A DNA stretch of 64,000 nucleotides, from the NCBI GenBank assembly GCA_022609375.1, contig JAGKQE010000036.1:224266-288265 (forward strand), in the 5' to 3' direction. This document shows, one piece after another, positions 23,199-35,167 of this stretch. Source of the stretch: Xenosphaeropsis pyriputrescens (lineage: Eukaryota > Ascomycota > Leotiomycetes > Phacidiales > Phacidiaceae). Numbering within the stretch: the first letter of the stretch is position 1; every line of letters starts with the position of its first letter. Below the pieces are notes generated by a model. That model did not search any database. It was not told the DNA's origin and was given only the letters and a program-made list of their open reading frames with translations. A program made the translations under genes and the position numbers.

Positions 23199-23931
23199 AT
23201 GGCAGACATACTACAGAGGATCGCCGAAAGACGAAATGGGACTTCATCGCAGCAGAGAACTCAGCAAATTCCGTTCTGACTTCCGGATGGAAGTCATGGT
23301 GGCCGCTCGGTGTGCGTGCCGCGCGAAGAGACGAAAAGAGACGAGATTGGTACGAGAACTAGAGTGGTGATGGCGATGGCGATGGAGATGCCATCCCTGG
23401 GTAGCGGAGGCGTCGAAATAAAGGAATGATGTCACTGGGAGCGAGTGAGTTTTATTCGAGTCGGGGTGTTTGCTATGTGCTTATTCGAGGCAGACCTTCA
23501 GAAGCGCCAGGCGATGCGGAGTTCGAGGTAGATGAGTGGCATCGTCTGCCCCTGCGGAACTGCAGTACTCCACTATCCTCACTCAAAAATGCGGGTTCTT
23601 CTGATGGTCGCAGGTTCGTCGTCTTATGCAGACTTTTCTTTCTTGTCTTGTTACGTGGGGTGTGTTGTGATGGTCATCGTGGGAGAACAAGTACATCGCC
23701 AAGTGGCGCGCCCGCGCAAAGAAGATTGCAATCGAGCCTTTCGCTGAGGTAGTCGAGGAAGAGAAGCGTGCGTTTGGAGAGCGCTCTTTCTTCCTTTGCA
23801 AGGAGAGAATCGCTGCCGGAGAGGAATTGCCGCTTGATGTTTCATCTGATAGCGAGAGAGTTGGTAGCAACAAGGATAACTCTCCTCCGCCTGTTGAGGC
23901 CAGCCTTCTGCGCAGAACTTGTCGACCTTAG
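23199..23931 (+). pseudogene. Possible decayed or unrecognised gene
   Basis: Several protein-like segments lie in sequence on the plus strand but in different frames. An ATG at 23199 opens MADILQRIAERRNGTSS and stops at 23279. An overlapping frame reads RRKTKWDFIAAENSANSVL. A frame around 23510-23620 reads GDAEFEVDEWHRLPLRN. An 82-codon open frame without its own ATG runs from 23686 to the stop at 23931 (NKYIAKWRARAKKIAIEPFA, then ERSFFLCKERIAAGEELPLD). A GT...AG pair (donor after GGTCGCAG near 23615, acceptor GGGAG at 23685) could join the last two. No full gene model with a start codon could be assembled and no family is recognised. It may be a gene relic, or a real gene with splicing that I could not resolve. 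Confidence 0.28.
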
Positions 23932-24553
23932 CGCTGATTTAACCCAAGGTTTGCTGCTGTTTTATTGACTAGGGGGACGTATGTGGGAGGGCAGATGTAT
24001 GTTTTGGAGTTGCATTTTTTACGGTTGAGTAGCGAGGGTCAGATAATTGAGGGGCGTTGGTCATTCAGCTGTCAGAAAGAGGGAAGTAAACCAAGAGGGG
24101 CCAGTCATGAATTACGAGCTATCTTTCACTTGAGCAGTGCACGAGAAATACCATAAGAAACACAAAAGCTCTGGCCGTGTTCAGAGCATGAAGTAGTGAA
24201 GTACATTGTGATGACATGAATAACGCTTGTGTAGTAATACTTGCATCTCGCATCACGGAACCCTCACACGCAAAGCATCGAAAAGTCATGATTCATACAT
24301 CTATTAAATACCATGGTATCGTCGTTGAAGACACATTAAACGCCATCTATGCTTCTTTCAGAACGAACGGCCTTTTCAGTCACAGAAACAGGGAGTTGAA
24401 GCCCCAAGCGACGCTTTACAGAACCCCACCTCCTTTCTTTTTAAAACCTCCTCTCAGAATGCTATGCCTCCTCCATTAACCAACTTAGCCACATGCACGT
24501 ATGTTTTCCACCAGAGACATCCAACGAGGTGGAAAAAAGAGCAGCCGGAGCAA
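23932..24553. other. Spacer, nothing seen
   Basis: 3' side of the ethanolamine kinase gene. No convincing open frame or repeat was seen. Confidence 0.45.
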
Positions 24554-25882
24554 TTAAGCCTCCTGAGCCCATCTCTTCTCCCTCAGTGGCATCTCTCTGC
24601 CCTCCTTCTCACGACTTCCATCCATCTCTTCCCTCCAGGCCCAGTACTCACCAAGTCTGACCTCGGCATACGCCGCATAGTCAAAGTCGATCTGGGAGAT
24701 AACGGCCTGAATAAGACTCCAGATACCCCAGTAAAAGCCAGGCAAGCCTCTGAAGGCATCAACCTCGTGGAACAGCTTCTGCGCTTGTGCTTCGAGCGTT
24801 TCAGGTGTTGACTCCTGTCCCAGATGCGAGAAGTAGGAGCGGATGTATTCGCGCACAAATTCCAGGCGGACAGAGCGTGTTGGAAGGACATTGAAGTCGC
24901 AATCGAATCCGCCCCATTCGGCCAAATGGTTTGCAATGTCGAAGGCCGCTGGCGATGGAGTTGCGTATTCGTAGTCAATGAAAGAGACAGTTTCGCCAGT
25001 GGCTGGAGAGTCTGCTGTGCGTGGTTGGACGATTACGTTTCCAGAGAGGAGATCGCAGTGGGCAAAGACAAGCTAAATTTGGGTTATTGGTATTGGGTTA
25101 TTCTATGTGATTGGTATGCTTGGAGGACTTACCCCATTCTCGCCGAGGCCAGGTCTGTTGCTAAATTCGGAAACCAATCGCATCAACTCCTTTTGCAAGT
25201 TTGCTTGTCGAGTCCTTTCCGCATCAGTGGTGGTGGGCAGGGCATAAATCCACTTCTGCATGACTGTCCACACATTTGGTGCAAACTTCCCAGGCGCAAC
25301 ATTGTCAATGGCCGCTTGAAGGGCTGGGTCTTTCTTGCTGGATGTTGGAGGAGAAATCCCCAGGTCTTCACTGGCGGCAATTTCTTCCTCAACAGGAGCG
25401 CGTGTGGCTGGCAGGCATGGCACAACGGCATGCCATTGTGCAAGTCGACGGGCAACTGCCCGCCAGATATCCTCTCTTCTCAGATCGGCTGGTGAGGTGA
25501 CGCCGCCGCGGATGAATTTGTACAGCATGCCGTTCTGGAATCGAGCAAGCAGTGCTGGCGCAAGGCCATACTGCATAAGAAGCTCGTGGTTTTGTGTCTC
25601 TCGCTTTCGGTCGATGATCAAATCCGTACCTTTTCCATATGCTCTGAGGAGTACGGCTTCGTTGTCGATTTGTTCGTCGGTCAAGCCAGGTCTCTTGTTG
25701 ATAGCCTTCAGTAAGGTATTTGTGATACCGTCCGTGAAGCGTATGAATTCGACCTTGCCATCGGTATGTTCCCACTCGGGAAAGAGGGTGAGAACCAGGC
25801 GCAATGCTGATGTTTGTGATTCGGCAATGTTGTAGGAGAGTGGGATAAATCGCACTTCGGCTTTTGGGTTGGTGCTGGCCAT
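24554..25882 (-). CDS. EKI1: Ethanolamine kinase
   Basis: Phosphorylates ethanolamine with ATP in the CDP-ethanolamine (Kennedy) route to phosphatidylethanolamine; cytosolic. Two exons, 25882..25133 and 25072..24554, give 422 residues. The intron (GTAAGT...TTTAG) joins GLGENG to LVFAHCDLLSGNV. The choline/ethanolamine kinase motif HCDLLSGN (255-262) carries the catalytic Asp257, and FIDYEYA carries the metal-binding Asp283. The N-terminal lobe has VEFIRFTDGITNTLLKA and VLLRAYGKGTDLIIDR. The pattern GITNTLLKA with HCDLLSGNV favours ethanolamine over choline kinase, though dual specificity is common. Start 25882 (MASTNPKAEVRFIPL) was chosen; the frame is open further upstream but without family similarity. 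Confidence 0.94.
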
Positions 25883-27222
25883 GATGAGGGGTGAGGAATC
25901 GATACTTGGGTGAGCAAATGTATCGTACTTCATGCAATCGTGGAGCTTATACTCTATTAGTCGAGGCAGGGAAAATGTATACACAAAAATCTTACGACAG
26001 TGAAGCTCTGATACTTGGCGCAAAGGGACAATGTGTCGGTGAGCTGGCGCCTCTGAAGCCTTCTCGGGATAAATGAGCAGATGAACAACGACGCTGGGCA
26101 AGAAGCTCTACGTGCTGAGATGGCGCTTTGGGAGTTTGTGCGATCACGTCAATTTTTATTGAACAAGATCGAGTAATTGGTTGGTTCTTGGGAAGAATGT
26201 CAAGACTTTGTTGTTGATGATAATTTTGTACTTTGCAGTAGGTTATGAAGGTTTGAGGGTTAAGTCAAATAAGTTGATTTGGCTTTATTTGGGTGCTTGG
26301 GTTGCTTGGGTTGCTTGGGTTGCTTTTGGGTGCTTTTGGTGCTTGTTGACCCCTGAGCCTGTCATGGGGGTTCTTTGGTTTGCCTCTCTTTGGTCCCGTC
26401 CTCCTTCTGGTGCTCTACAAGGAGAACGGTCGTATCAAATCAAATCCTCAACGCTCACGGGACTCGCCGTCCACAGCAAATCTTCATGTGATTTGGCGGA
26501 TTATGTCAGGCACGTGAGACACCTGTGGGGAAAGAGGGCAGCTCCACGCGTCTCGTCTAAATTTGAGCCTGATATTATGCCTGAGGCTCTGAATACCTAT
26601 GTGCCCGTGTAAGGGACCAAATAATAATGGAGCAACTATCAGTAAGCTATGTTGCTTCGATTCTATCAACGTCAATCCATAAAACACCACAACAACAACA
26701 AAATATGGATGTATCAACACTTTCGTTACACCGGCAGCATAGTCACATCAAATTGAGCACATACGTACTACGTACTACGTACTACTCCAAAATATGTGCC
26801 ACAACACTCATCGTCATATTGCAGAAATCCAGAACTGCACATCAACGTCATCCAAGCACAACAACTTACCCTCTACGAATCAACGACAAGGAGAGCTGTA
26901 ATTGGTACACCCAACCGCGGGAGACTACCTGAACTACCTATGGTATTCTACTCTACCAGCCGCCTTGGTGTAAGTCTGTTTGCTTCCTTATCTCTTCTTA
27001 TCTTTTACCTACCAGAACGCCGTGTTGAACATCTCCGTTGTGCAATCAGAAGCATCTATCCAGCTAGATACTGCTCTAGGTACAATGTTCGATCAAAGTC
27101 TCGCTAAGTCTATGGAGAGGTAGGATATCTTTCGAATTCCTACAATTCTTGCCGTTCTTCTTGTTCTTTTCTTTTCTTTTGTTCTTTTCTTTTGTACAAC
27201 TACTCCTCTCAGTGTCCCAAGT
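25883..27222. promoter_or_regulatory. Divergent spacer between EKI1 and CLC genes
   Basis: 1.3-kb head-to-head region. It contains a GCTTGGGTT tandem run at about 26294-26335 and a TACGTAC/TACTACGTAC run at 26763-26785. A strong polypyrimidine leader (TTCTTTTCTTTTGTTCTTTTC, read in parts, 27155-27192) precedes the CLC start. No gene is seen. Confidence 0.5.
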
Positions 27223-29597
27223 ATGGCACGCGATTTGGAAGCCAACGAACATACTCAATTGCTGGATTCAAGAGTTGCTGAGTTGGGCAAGAGACCTGGA
27301 GATAAGAGGGTGAATAGCAGGAACAGTGGAGATGCAGAATCAATATTATCGTCCCAGGTCAGCAAAGAGGAAGAAGTTCTGAAGGGTACAGCTGTTGGAG
27401 AAAGATTGCCATATAATGACTATACAACCATTGACTGGCTTCACGATCTTGTAAGTGTACCGGGAGTTATCATTGAAATACTGCTTGACTGATATATCTA
27501 AGGTCAAAGATTCTTTTCGATACCGAATGCTGCATCAGAAAAGCGGTATCAAAGCTCGCATCCTATCAGCATGGGATTCTAGTCAAGGCTGGGTAGCAGC
27601 GGCATTGATTGGAGTCTTGACAGCAATTGTGGCATTCTTGGTTGACATTGCTGAGGCCACTGTTAGTGATTGGAAAATCGGTTATTGTACGACGAATTTC
27701 CTGCACAATAGGGAAGCATGCTGCACTGCCAAGAATCCATTCATGAGGAACGCGAATATTGGAGAAAGTTGTTCCGAATGGAAGACCTGGTCAGCAAACT
27801 ACTGGGGAGCATTCGGAACTTATGTTGGATTTGCCCTACTCTTCGGGCTCATCAGTGGAGGAGTTACAATGACTACCAAGGCGAACTTGCCTGCTCCGAA
27901 GCAGTCCACCGATGACCACAGTAACAATCCTACCCAAGGAAAGTCAATGTATATGGCAGCTGGAAGCGGGATACCTGAAATCAAAACAATTCTTTCTGGA
28001 TTTGTGATACCGCACTTTCTAGATTTCAAGATCTTGTTTGTCAAGGCAGTCGGTGCAACCTTCGCTGTAGCTACAGGTATGTGTCTGGGCAAAGAGGGGC
28101 CGTTTGTTCATATCGCAACATGTATCGGATATCTGGTTGCGAAATGTTTTCCGAAATATAACGACAATGGCCGGAAAATGAGAGAGATGCTAAGTGTAGC
28201 CTGCTCCTCGGGACTGAGTGTGGCCTTTGGTGCACCTATTGGCGGAGTGCTTTTTAGTTATGAGGTAAATAGAACTTCTGGGCTTTTATCTTAGTTGATG
28301 CTAATAGCTTCAGGAAATCAGCACGTACTTCCCTCGAAAAGTCCTTTGGCGAGCTTTCCTATGTTCTCTTTTTGCTGCCATTGTACTCAAAGCCTTGAAT
28401 CCAAACGGTACGGGTAAACTTGTCTTATTCGAGACAAATTATGGCATCGACTACGACCCGGTACACTACCTCGTTTTCATATTGCTTGGAATATGTGGTG
28501 GTCTCTTTGGCGGTGTCTTTTGCAAAGCCAATTTTCTCTGGTCGAAATCTTTCCGAAAGTATGATATTATCAAGAATCACCCTGTCTTCGAGATTGCATT
28601 GGTAGTTTTGGCAACGGCTTTGCTCCAGTACCCAAATCCAATGACCAGAGAGCCGGGAGACGTCATCATCAAGAATCTCCTTGTCGACTGTCGGCACCCT
28701 GGCGAATCTTGGGTGTGTCAGCAGGAGGATTCTGCCTCGAAATCCAGCTATTTGTTCTGGCTGGCCTACGGTACCTTCATAAAGCTGTTCTTGACAATCA
28801 TAACATTTGGGTGCAAAGTACCATCAGGTATAATCATCCCAGCTCTTGACGCAGGAGCCTTCTTCGGACGCCTAATCGGGCAACTACTCCCGTCAATCTC
28901 GCCTGGTATATTCGCCATGGTTGGAGCCGCTGCCTTTCTCGCAGGCGTCTCACGTATGACTGTCTCGCTAACCGTAATCATGTTCGAGCTCACCGGCGAA
29001 GTTGACTACATTCCTCCATTTATGATCGCCATATTGGTCGCCAAGTGGGTTGCAGATAGCCTCTCCTCAGAAGGTGTCTATGACCTTGCACAAACCGTCC
29101 TCGGCCATCCCTTCCTCGATCCTGAACACGCCATTGGCATCGTGCGTGAACAAGGAGTTTGCGTCGAGGAACTTATCCCTCCCATGCAGACGATGCGTGA
29201 GATCACGGTGGAATGCGATAGGGACTTCCACATCTCTAGGAAGACCCTCGAGACGAAATTGCAGCAGCTCAAGGCCCGCGGTCTCATGGATGCTGGCCTG
29301 GTGCTTGTCAACGCTAATGGGACCCTGCATGGCTATCTCGCCGAGGGCGAGCTCGACTTTGCTATCAATGGAGGCATCTTGGAAGAGGTGGTGGATCTGT
29401 TGGGTGGCCCGCTGGCGGATTTCGTTGATCGTACGCCGCTGAGCATTAGTGAGAAATCACCTATGGAATATGCCGTTGAGATGTTCACGAAGCTGGGGCT
29501 TAGGTATTTGATTGTTACTGAGGAGGGAGGTAGGGTCGTTGGGGTCATCATTAAAAAGAGGCTGGTGCTTTATTTGGAGGGATTGCAGGGACATTAG
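27223..29597 (+). CDS. CLC-family chloride/proton exchanger with CBS domains
   Basis: Three exons, 27223..27450, 27503..28264 and 28314..29597, encode 757 residues. After a soluble N-terminus with YTTIDWLHDL, the CLC membrane domain contains the three anion-selectivity motifs GSGIPE, GKEGPFVH and a later GxFxP-like GAFFGR. The external gating Glu is residue 274. The pair of Glu at 330-331 (LFSYEEISTYFP), split by the second intron, includes the internal proton glutamate, so an H+/Cl- exchanger rather than a channel is expected. Two CBS domains fill the C-terminus (LIPPMQTMREITVECDRDF; SPMEYAVEMFTKLGLRYLIV). It is probably in the vacuolar or endosomal/Golgi membrane like yeast Gef1; the location is inferred. 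Confidence 0.95.
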
Positions 29598-30021
29598 GTT
29601 TTACCGGGAGCTTCGAAAATGATTTTCGTAGGAAGTTGAACTTGTTTGATATTATAGTATAGTAAGTGCTTAAAATTGACAGCAGTCCTGTATAATAATA
29701 ATAAATCCCCTTCTCTGCTAGCATGTATATCTCGTCGCATACGAGCTAAGATATTCATGCGTCTGCAGACTATTGATCAAGAGCATAGACTGAACACACA
29801 ATATTGCCAATGAATACAGGTTGTAACGAAAGATCTCTTGACAAGAATAGCCTGAGGATATTCTACCTTACATCTCCCATATACACAGTCAACAGGGGAT
29901 TGTATGTTTGCAAAAGCAACACGATACCCAACATTCATTCAACTCCAATCAACACCTAGCAACTCCACCGCTCGTCTTCAACCAACGGGACCAAAGACTT
30001 CCCATCTCAGTAGCATAGCCC
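29598..30021. other. 3' region, nothing seen
   Basis: Convergent 3' spacer between the CLC gene and the small Cys-rich protein gene. It is AT-rich and no features are recognised. Confidence 0.4.
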
Positions 30022-30261
30022 TCACAAACTGCCCCCGCCCTCGTTCAGCCTCTCCACCTCCCTCGCAAACCATTCCGCCGCGCCCTCCTGCTCATTATGA
30101 TAGTCCTCGCGGCAGAACCCGCACATCGAACCGATAGGGCTCACGTAGTAGCGTTCGCTGCTGCACTCGGCCTCCTTGTTTCTCCTCTTTGCGGTGCACG
30201 CCTTCCGCGTCTCCCATTCCTTGTGCCCGCAGGCGTATACGAGCTCGTCCCAGGAACACAT
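30022..30261 (-). CDS. Small Cys/His-rich protein
   Basis: Intronless 79-residue open frame. The residues are arranged like a small zinc-binding protein: C2, C11-x-H13, C22, C33, C47-x-x-C50 and H55 (ACGHKEW, KACTAKRR, MCGFCREDYHNEQ). Such short Cys/His proteins of unknown function are frequent in filamentous ascomycetes. The frame is GC-rich compared with both flanks and ends in an acidic helix-like tail (AAEWFAREVERLNEG). No known family is named. A further exon upstream cannot be excluded. Confidence 0.6.
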   Translation of the reverse strand: MCSWDELVYACGHKEWETRKACTAKRRNKEAECSSERYYVSPIGSMCGFCREDYHNEQEGAAEWFAREVERLNEGGGSL

Positions 30262-31246
30262 GGTGATGATGTTACTTGGACGGTTGTAGGATATGCGGGG
30301 TGTGGATAGATCTGTGGTTAGGGGGCTTATTTACGATTCGGTAGTGGGCTTTGAATGGAGAATTTGAAGTGCTCTAGGTTGCAGGGGTTTATAACAGGTT
30401 CGTGGTGTGGAAGAGGGAGGATGAAGATTAGGTAAGTCATGTCATGTGGGACTTGAGGCTCCTAGAGCTTGTGTCACTTGCTCCTACATATATGGTGACA
30501 ACCTCGGGGTCAGTAAAGTAAAGAGATGTTGTACTGCGACTCTCTTTGCATGTTCACCTTCATCAAAACGCCGTCCAGTAATCATACTATGACTAGCACT
30601 GAAGTATGATCAAGTGCAGGATCATATAAAGTATCTTTTAATTCTCAGAAGTGTCAAATCAGACTTTTCAGTATCCGAGTTCATATGCTATGTATATACT
30701 GCAGAACTACGTCCTCACCAAGGCCAGAGATAACATCAAAATCGTCTTGTCATAATCAGATCTCTCATCGTTATCGACCTATTCTTGTCATCGTTGATTA
30801 AACCTCAGCCTAGCACCATGAAATACCCCAGAATAGATCTTATATGATTGCCATTCCATAATCAGCCAATACAGCTCCTAAATATAGCTCATCGCTGCTG
30901 AGTTAAAAAAGGAAGGGGTCACAAAGGATATGTATACCCATAGTTGTCTTCATTAACCTCATTGTGGGTAACTCACCTATTTCACTTAGCTTTTATCGTC
31001 AATAGATCAACCTCTTGAATACTCAGTTACTTAGCCCACAATAGCTGGCTCAAGTACAGCTTTGGTGACTACGAGTCCGCACAAGCTCAACAAGCTTGAC
31101 ACTAAGAACAAGATTCACCATAGGATTCATCATTATAAGCCAGGTGCAAAAACATCAAAACAAACATCAATTTATATATCAAGAAGTTCACAAGTTCCAA
31201 AAGGCCCACAAGAGGCACATATCATAAATATTCACACGAATTCCCA
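30262..31246. other. Spacer, nothing seen
   Basis: Promoter side of the small Cys-rich gene and 3' side of the peptidase gene. AT-rich, without recognised repeats or genes. Confidence 0.45.
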
Positions 31247-33660
31247 TCAAGTCGGCACCTTCCTACCAAGCATAGCCAATCTCGCCGGCGAAATCCCGCT
31301 TTCGCTGAGCAACGCGCCCCTCTTGACCTGTTTCTGCACTGGACGCGCTTTCTTCTCACTTCGCTGCTTCAATGCTCTCTTTCTCTTTGGCAAGCCACCG
31401 GCGACGCAAGTAGCGTTACCCCAAGCCACATCGGCTGCTTTCTTCCAGATAGCCGTGACGTCGACTGTCATTTCTGGCGTGTAATATAAACTACAAGAAC
31501 ACAATCAGTACAATTCTTACTTTCGAGGTATAGTGATAGAGTAGAGAGCACGTACCGGCAATCTGCCTCTTCATAAATGAACTGCCCTGGTATTCCATCT
31601 TCGAGATGGTTGGGAAGGATGTTATCGCGCATGTTTATACTGGTATCTGTACTTCTGTTGACTGGCAAGAGAGTATGTTCAGCAAGAACAGTCAAATTCT
31701 CACGCTGCTCAGGCGTAGCCAGGTCATATACCGCATCGGTGTAGTAGTAGATATCGCCGAAGCCATAGTTGTTGGCTCCCTTAGTGCCTCCAACAGCCTG
31801 AATGCCAGAAGAAGAATGGCGACCACCCATGGCGATTGACTTGACACCGCCTTGTATGCGCATAAACTCGGAAAAGATTGTGCACGTGGAAGCGCAGTAC
31901 CCGTCGTAGACCATGATGATATCCTCGGCAGCAAAGGGCTGCGTGAAGTTCGTGCGGTACTCGTAGCCTGTGATGGCTATTCCCATGCCATATGTTGAGT
32001 TTGTAGTAAGCAGAGGGTCTGAAAGATCCCACCGCATGATCTGCGTGAACTTGTCACCTTGGTATTCAGCTGGAGCAAATTTGGCGTCATAGTTCGGGAA
32101 AGAGTGGTTGTTGACGTCAAGGTCGAAGCGGTAGTTGAACGGGGTTTCATAGAGTTCGATTTCGAGATCAGAGGCTGTCGATGGAGTATAGTTTGCGGGT
32201 ATCCACGCAGAAATGAATTCACTGACAGCATCGAAGGCCTCGTGCTCACGGAACCGCGTGTAGCCATCTTGAGTAATCTGCGGGAAGAGTTGGCGGAAAA
32301 TGTCATATCCAAGGAAAATATAGCCTCCTGGATTTGCGGACAAGTCGATAACAAGTTTTGTCTTTCCAGCAGCTTTGGCGTCAGAGATCAATGTCTGAGC
32401 AACTGACTGGAATGCAGGAATATCATCAGCTTCATAGAGTGGAATACTGAGGACCGCTACATCTTCATATGCCGTACCATCGAGGAAATAACCTCCAATT
32501 GCGAATTCTGGATGTAGTACTACAGGTGAAGGATATCCTGGTGCTGTTTCCACAGTTGTCGTATTTTCTGTTGGAGTTGCAGTTGATTCCGTAGTAGTAG
32601 CAAGAGGGTTGCAAAACACCTCATAAAAGCTTTCGCCATCGGTGACTCCAGTGAAGTCACCAATCACCCGAGCAAAGTTCTGATAGGTATTGGTGGTTCC
32701 GTTCTCATAGGATATTGTAGTGTTTGGTCCTGGGTAAATATAACCGAATCTTCCACTGCCTGCAAAATACCCATTGAAGATTGATCCAGTGGCATTGAAC
32801 GCAAGCTCGAAGAACATGGTGTTGTATAGTGCATCGGGGTCTTGAAGGGCACCTTTCTGAGATAGATTTTCAAGGAATGTATAGACGTCTTCGCCATTGA
32901 CTGTAGTCAAAGCAGATGGCACAAATGAAGAATTTGCTGATAGAGATGCCACGATATCATCTGTATTAAGTCAGAACATAGCAACTCTTGGTAATTGAAT
33001 CGATGTTACCATAGGAGTAAATCTGCGGTAATTCTACGCCATCCAAGCTGACTGATACAATCGAAACTGTTCTGCCAAACGTCAAGGCCCTTGTCAAACC
33101 GTCCGGGGAGAACCGGAAATGGCCATCATGGACAGAAGCAAAAGTCAAGAAAAGATCTTCTTGAAATTCAATCTCGTTTGCATAAGTGCCATTGATTTTG
33201 GCCTGGATCTCAGCGAGAGCTGCAAAGATGTCGATCGCAGGCTCTTGGTAGCCAGACGGTGGATCTTTAAGGTATGCCGAGTCTGCAACATTGTCAGTCA
33301 TATCTCTGAGCTATGGTAAGGGGATATATGCTCCGGGAATCGTACCAGTCTGCCATTGTACATATGGCAATATGGAATCTACAAGCTCCAATGCTTCTTT
33401 TTGGTGCAGCGAAACAGAAGTCAAGCAGTCGTAAGCAAGTGTCGCATCAACGATTGGTGTTGCTATTCATTTTAGCATAAAGCATTCCATGGAGCAGCTG
33501 TAGGAATCTTACCTGATGGAGATACTGCGAGTACTGCGGCTGCACTGGCACTTACTTCAGCACATGCACTGCCAGTGGAGTTGAGATATGGCAGAGGTGA
33601 TGGGAAGGCCACCGCACTAGCAGCCAAGCTCAATACTGCGATTGACTTCTGTGACAACAT
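31247..33660 (-). CDS. Secreted S41-family (CPAF/tail-specific-like) peptidase
   Basis: Five exons, 33660..33513, 33462..33346, 33282..33010, 32960..31556 and 31490..31247, encode 728 residues; every junction keeps frame. An N-terminal signal peptide (MLSQKSIAVLSLAASAVAF) predicts secretion. LVIDLSANPGG (about 382-392) and the nucleophile region YDGYCASTCTIFSEF (Ser at about 537) are the fungal S41 peptidase signature. There are many N-glycosylation sequons (NTTISYENGT, NATGS). A Thr-rich insert (TTTESTATPTENTTTVETA) sits mid-protein. The C-terminus after residue 670 is strongly basic with dibasic sites (KRKRALKQ, VKRGALL), unusual for the family. Function is inferred as an extracellular serine protease; inactivity cannot be excluded without an alignment. 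Confidence 0.9.
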
Positions 33661-35167
33661 TATGAAGAATGAAGAGCTACACAAGACGTACTCTAGATGA
33701 CAGAATGAAATGACAAAAACTCAACTTTTGAAGGGGAAGGCCCAACTTATGAGAATACCACCTCGACAGAAAATACAGGGAATATATTGAGGTATAGAAC
33801 TACTCCGCATCCCAATGCAATTTCTGGGTAGGCTGGTGATATGTCCCTTGCACGATTTACCTGAGCCATTATCACCCTTGTACATTTTCCTGCCATTGTT
33901 CGAAGCATTGACCATTGAACCAAGCAATATACTAGCATAAGCAACAGTCATGAGTATTGCTCATGCAGGGTATGTTTTGCACGTCGCCGCCAACGAGCAT
34001 CTCAACAGAAGACTCCGGCGTACTGAAAGAACTTCAAAAGATCACTCGACGGGTCTGCAAAGTGTTGTGAGCTACAGAGTTATATGCCATTGCGTGAGAT
34101 ATGATCTCCGGGGTCGGTCACGAGATTGTACCTACCTCAATGCTGCATTTTCAATTGCTTACCGCAGACTCTAAGTAGGTAGAATGCTCGAATGCTCGAA
34201 TGCTCGAATGATGGGGTGATTATCGAACATGCCGCAGAAGACAGCCGGGGCGGTGCGCATTGGCCCATCTGGACGATAAGCTGCTGGAAGATGCATGTTT
34301 CGTTTGTTGAAAGCGGGTCAAGAATTGAGAGAGAAAGTTGAGCGACTTGGAGGGTTTGATGTGCTTTGACAAGGGAAGAGAACAACATCCCAACACAGCT
34401 TCCAATTGTGGAAGGTGTTTGCGGAGGCACGGATTCGCAATCGTATTCACGTGATTGAAGGCCCGCAGAACACCTAAACTACATAACGCGATGCTTATGC
34501 ATGATTTTGTATATTATGCAGATTTGCATTGAAAGGATGTCTGAAACTCGATATTGGGTTGAGAAACTGTATGATCCTTGCGGGGTAATTATTTGCTCAT
34601 ATCTTGTGATGGACCCCCTGAAATCAAACACTGTGGAATTGTACAGAGTAGACAAGTGCTCCAAAATCTTAAAAAATTGGATATGAGGGCAGTTCTTGAA
34701 TTCATATAGGCATTGATGGTTGCGAGTATATCGAGGACCCTTTAGTTCTTCAGATCCTCATAGTAATCAGAATTGTGAAGTTGCTTTGTACAACTACCCA
34801 AAGCCAAATAATTGATGGGATCCATGTGGCTGTTGGTGACTATACAATTACTAAAAGGTGAATGGTTACTTGGAGTGTAATACTACCAAGAGCCATAAAT
34901 TTTGGGGTAGAGCACCATGGGATGTGTCGTGAGTCCTTTTCTAAGGTAAATTATCATCGCATATGGTGATGGTGAAACAGTCCGGCATGTGACCCTCAGA
35001 CAACAGTGAATAATTTAGCTATATAAAGATGCCTTTCAAGGGGTATATTGCCTGTTTGCATATTCTAAAATATATGAAAACATCTGTATTCATTAGCAGT
35101 AACATGCAAATATCAGAGGACGAAGAAAACCTTGTGTCAGTCTCTATAGTCACGAAAGTTCAAGACT
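33661..35167. other. Spacer, no convincing gene
   Basis: Peptidase promoter and epoxide hydrolase 3' region. It contains three tandem GAATGCTC units at about 34181-34208. Short open frames (for example 34137-34430 minus) lack motifs. No gene is called. Confidence 0.45.

Noticed and set aside
26285..26345. Repeated Val-Ala-Trp codons in an open frame
   Set aside because: This is translation of a GCTTGGGTT microsatellite in a promoter region, not a protein repeat.
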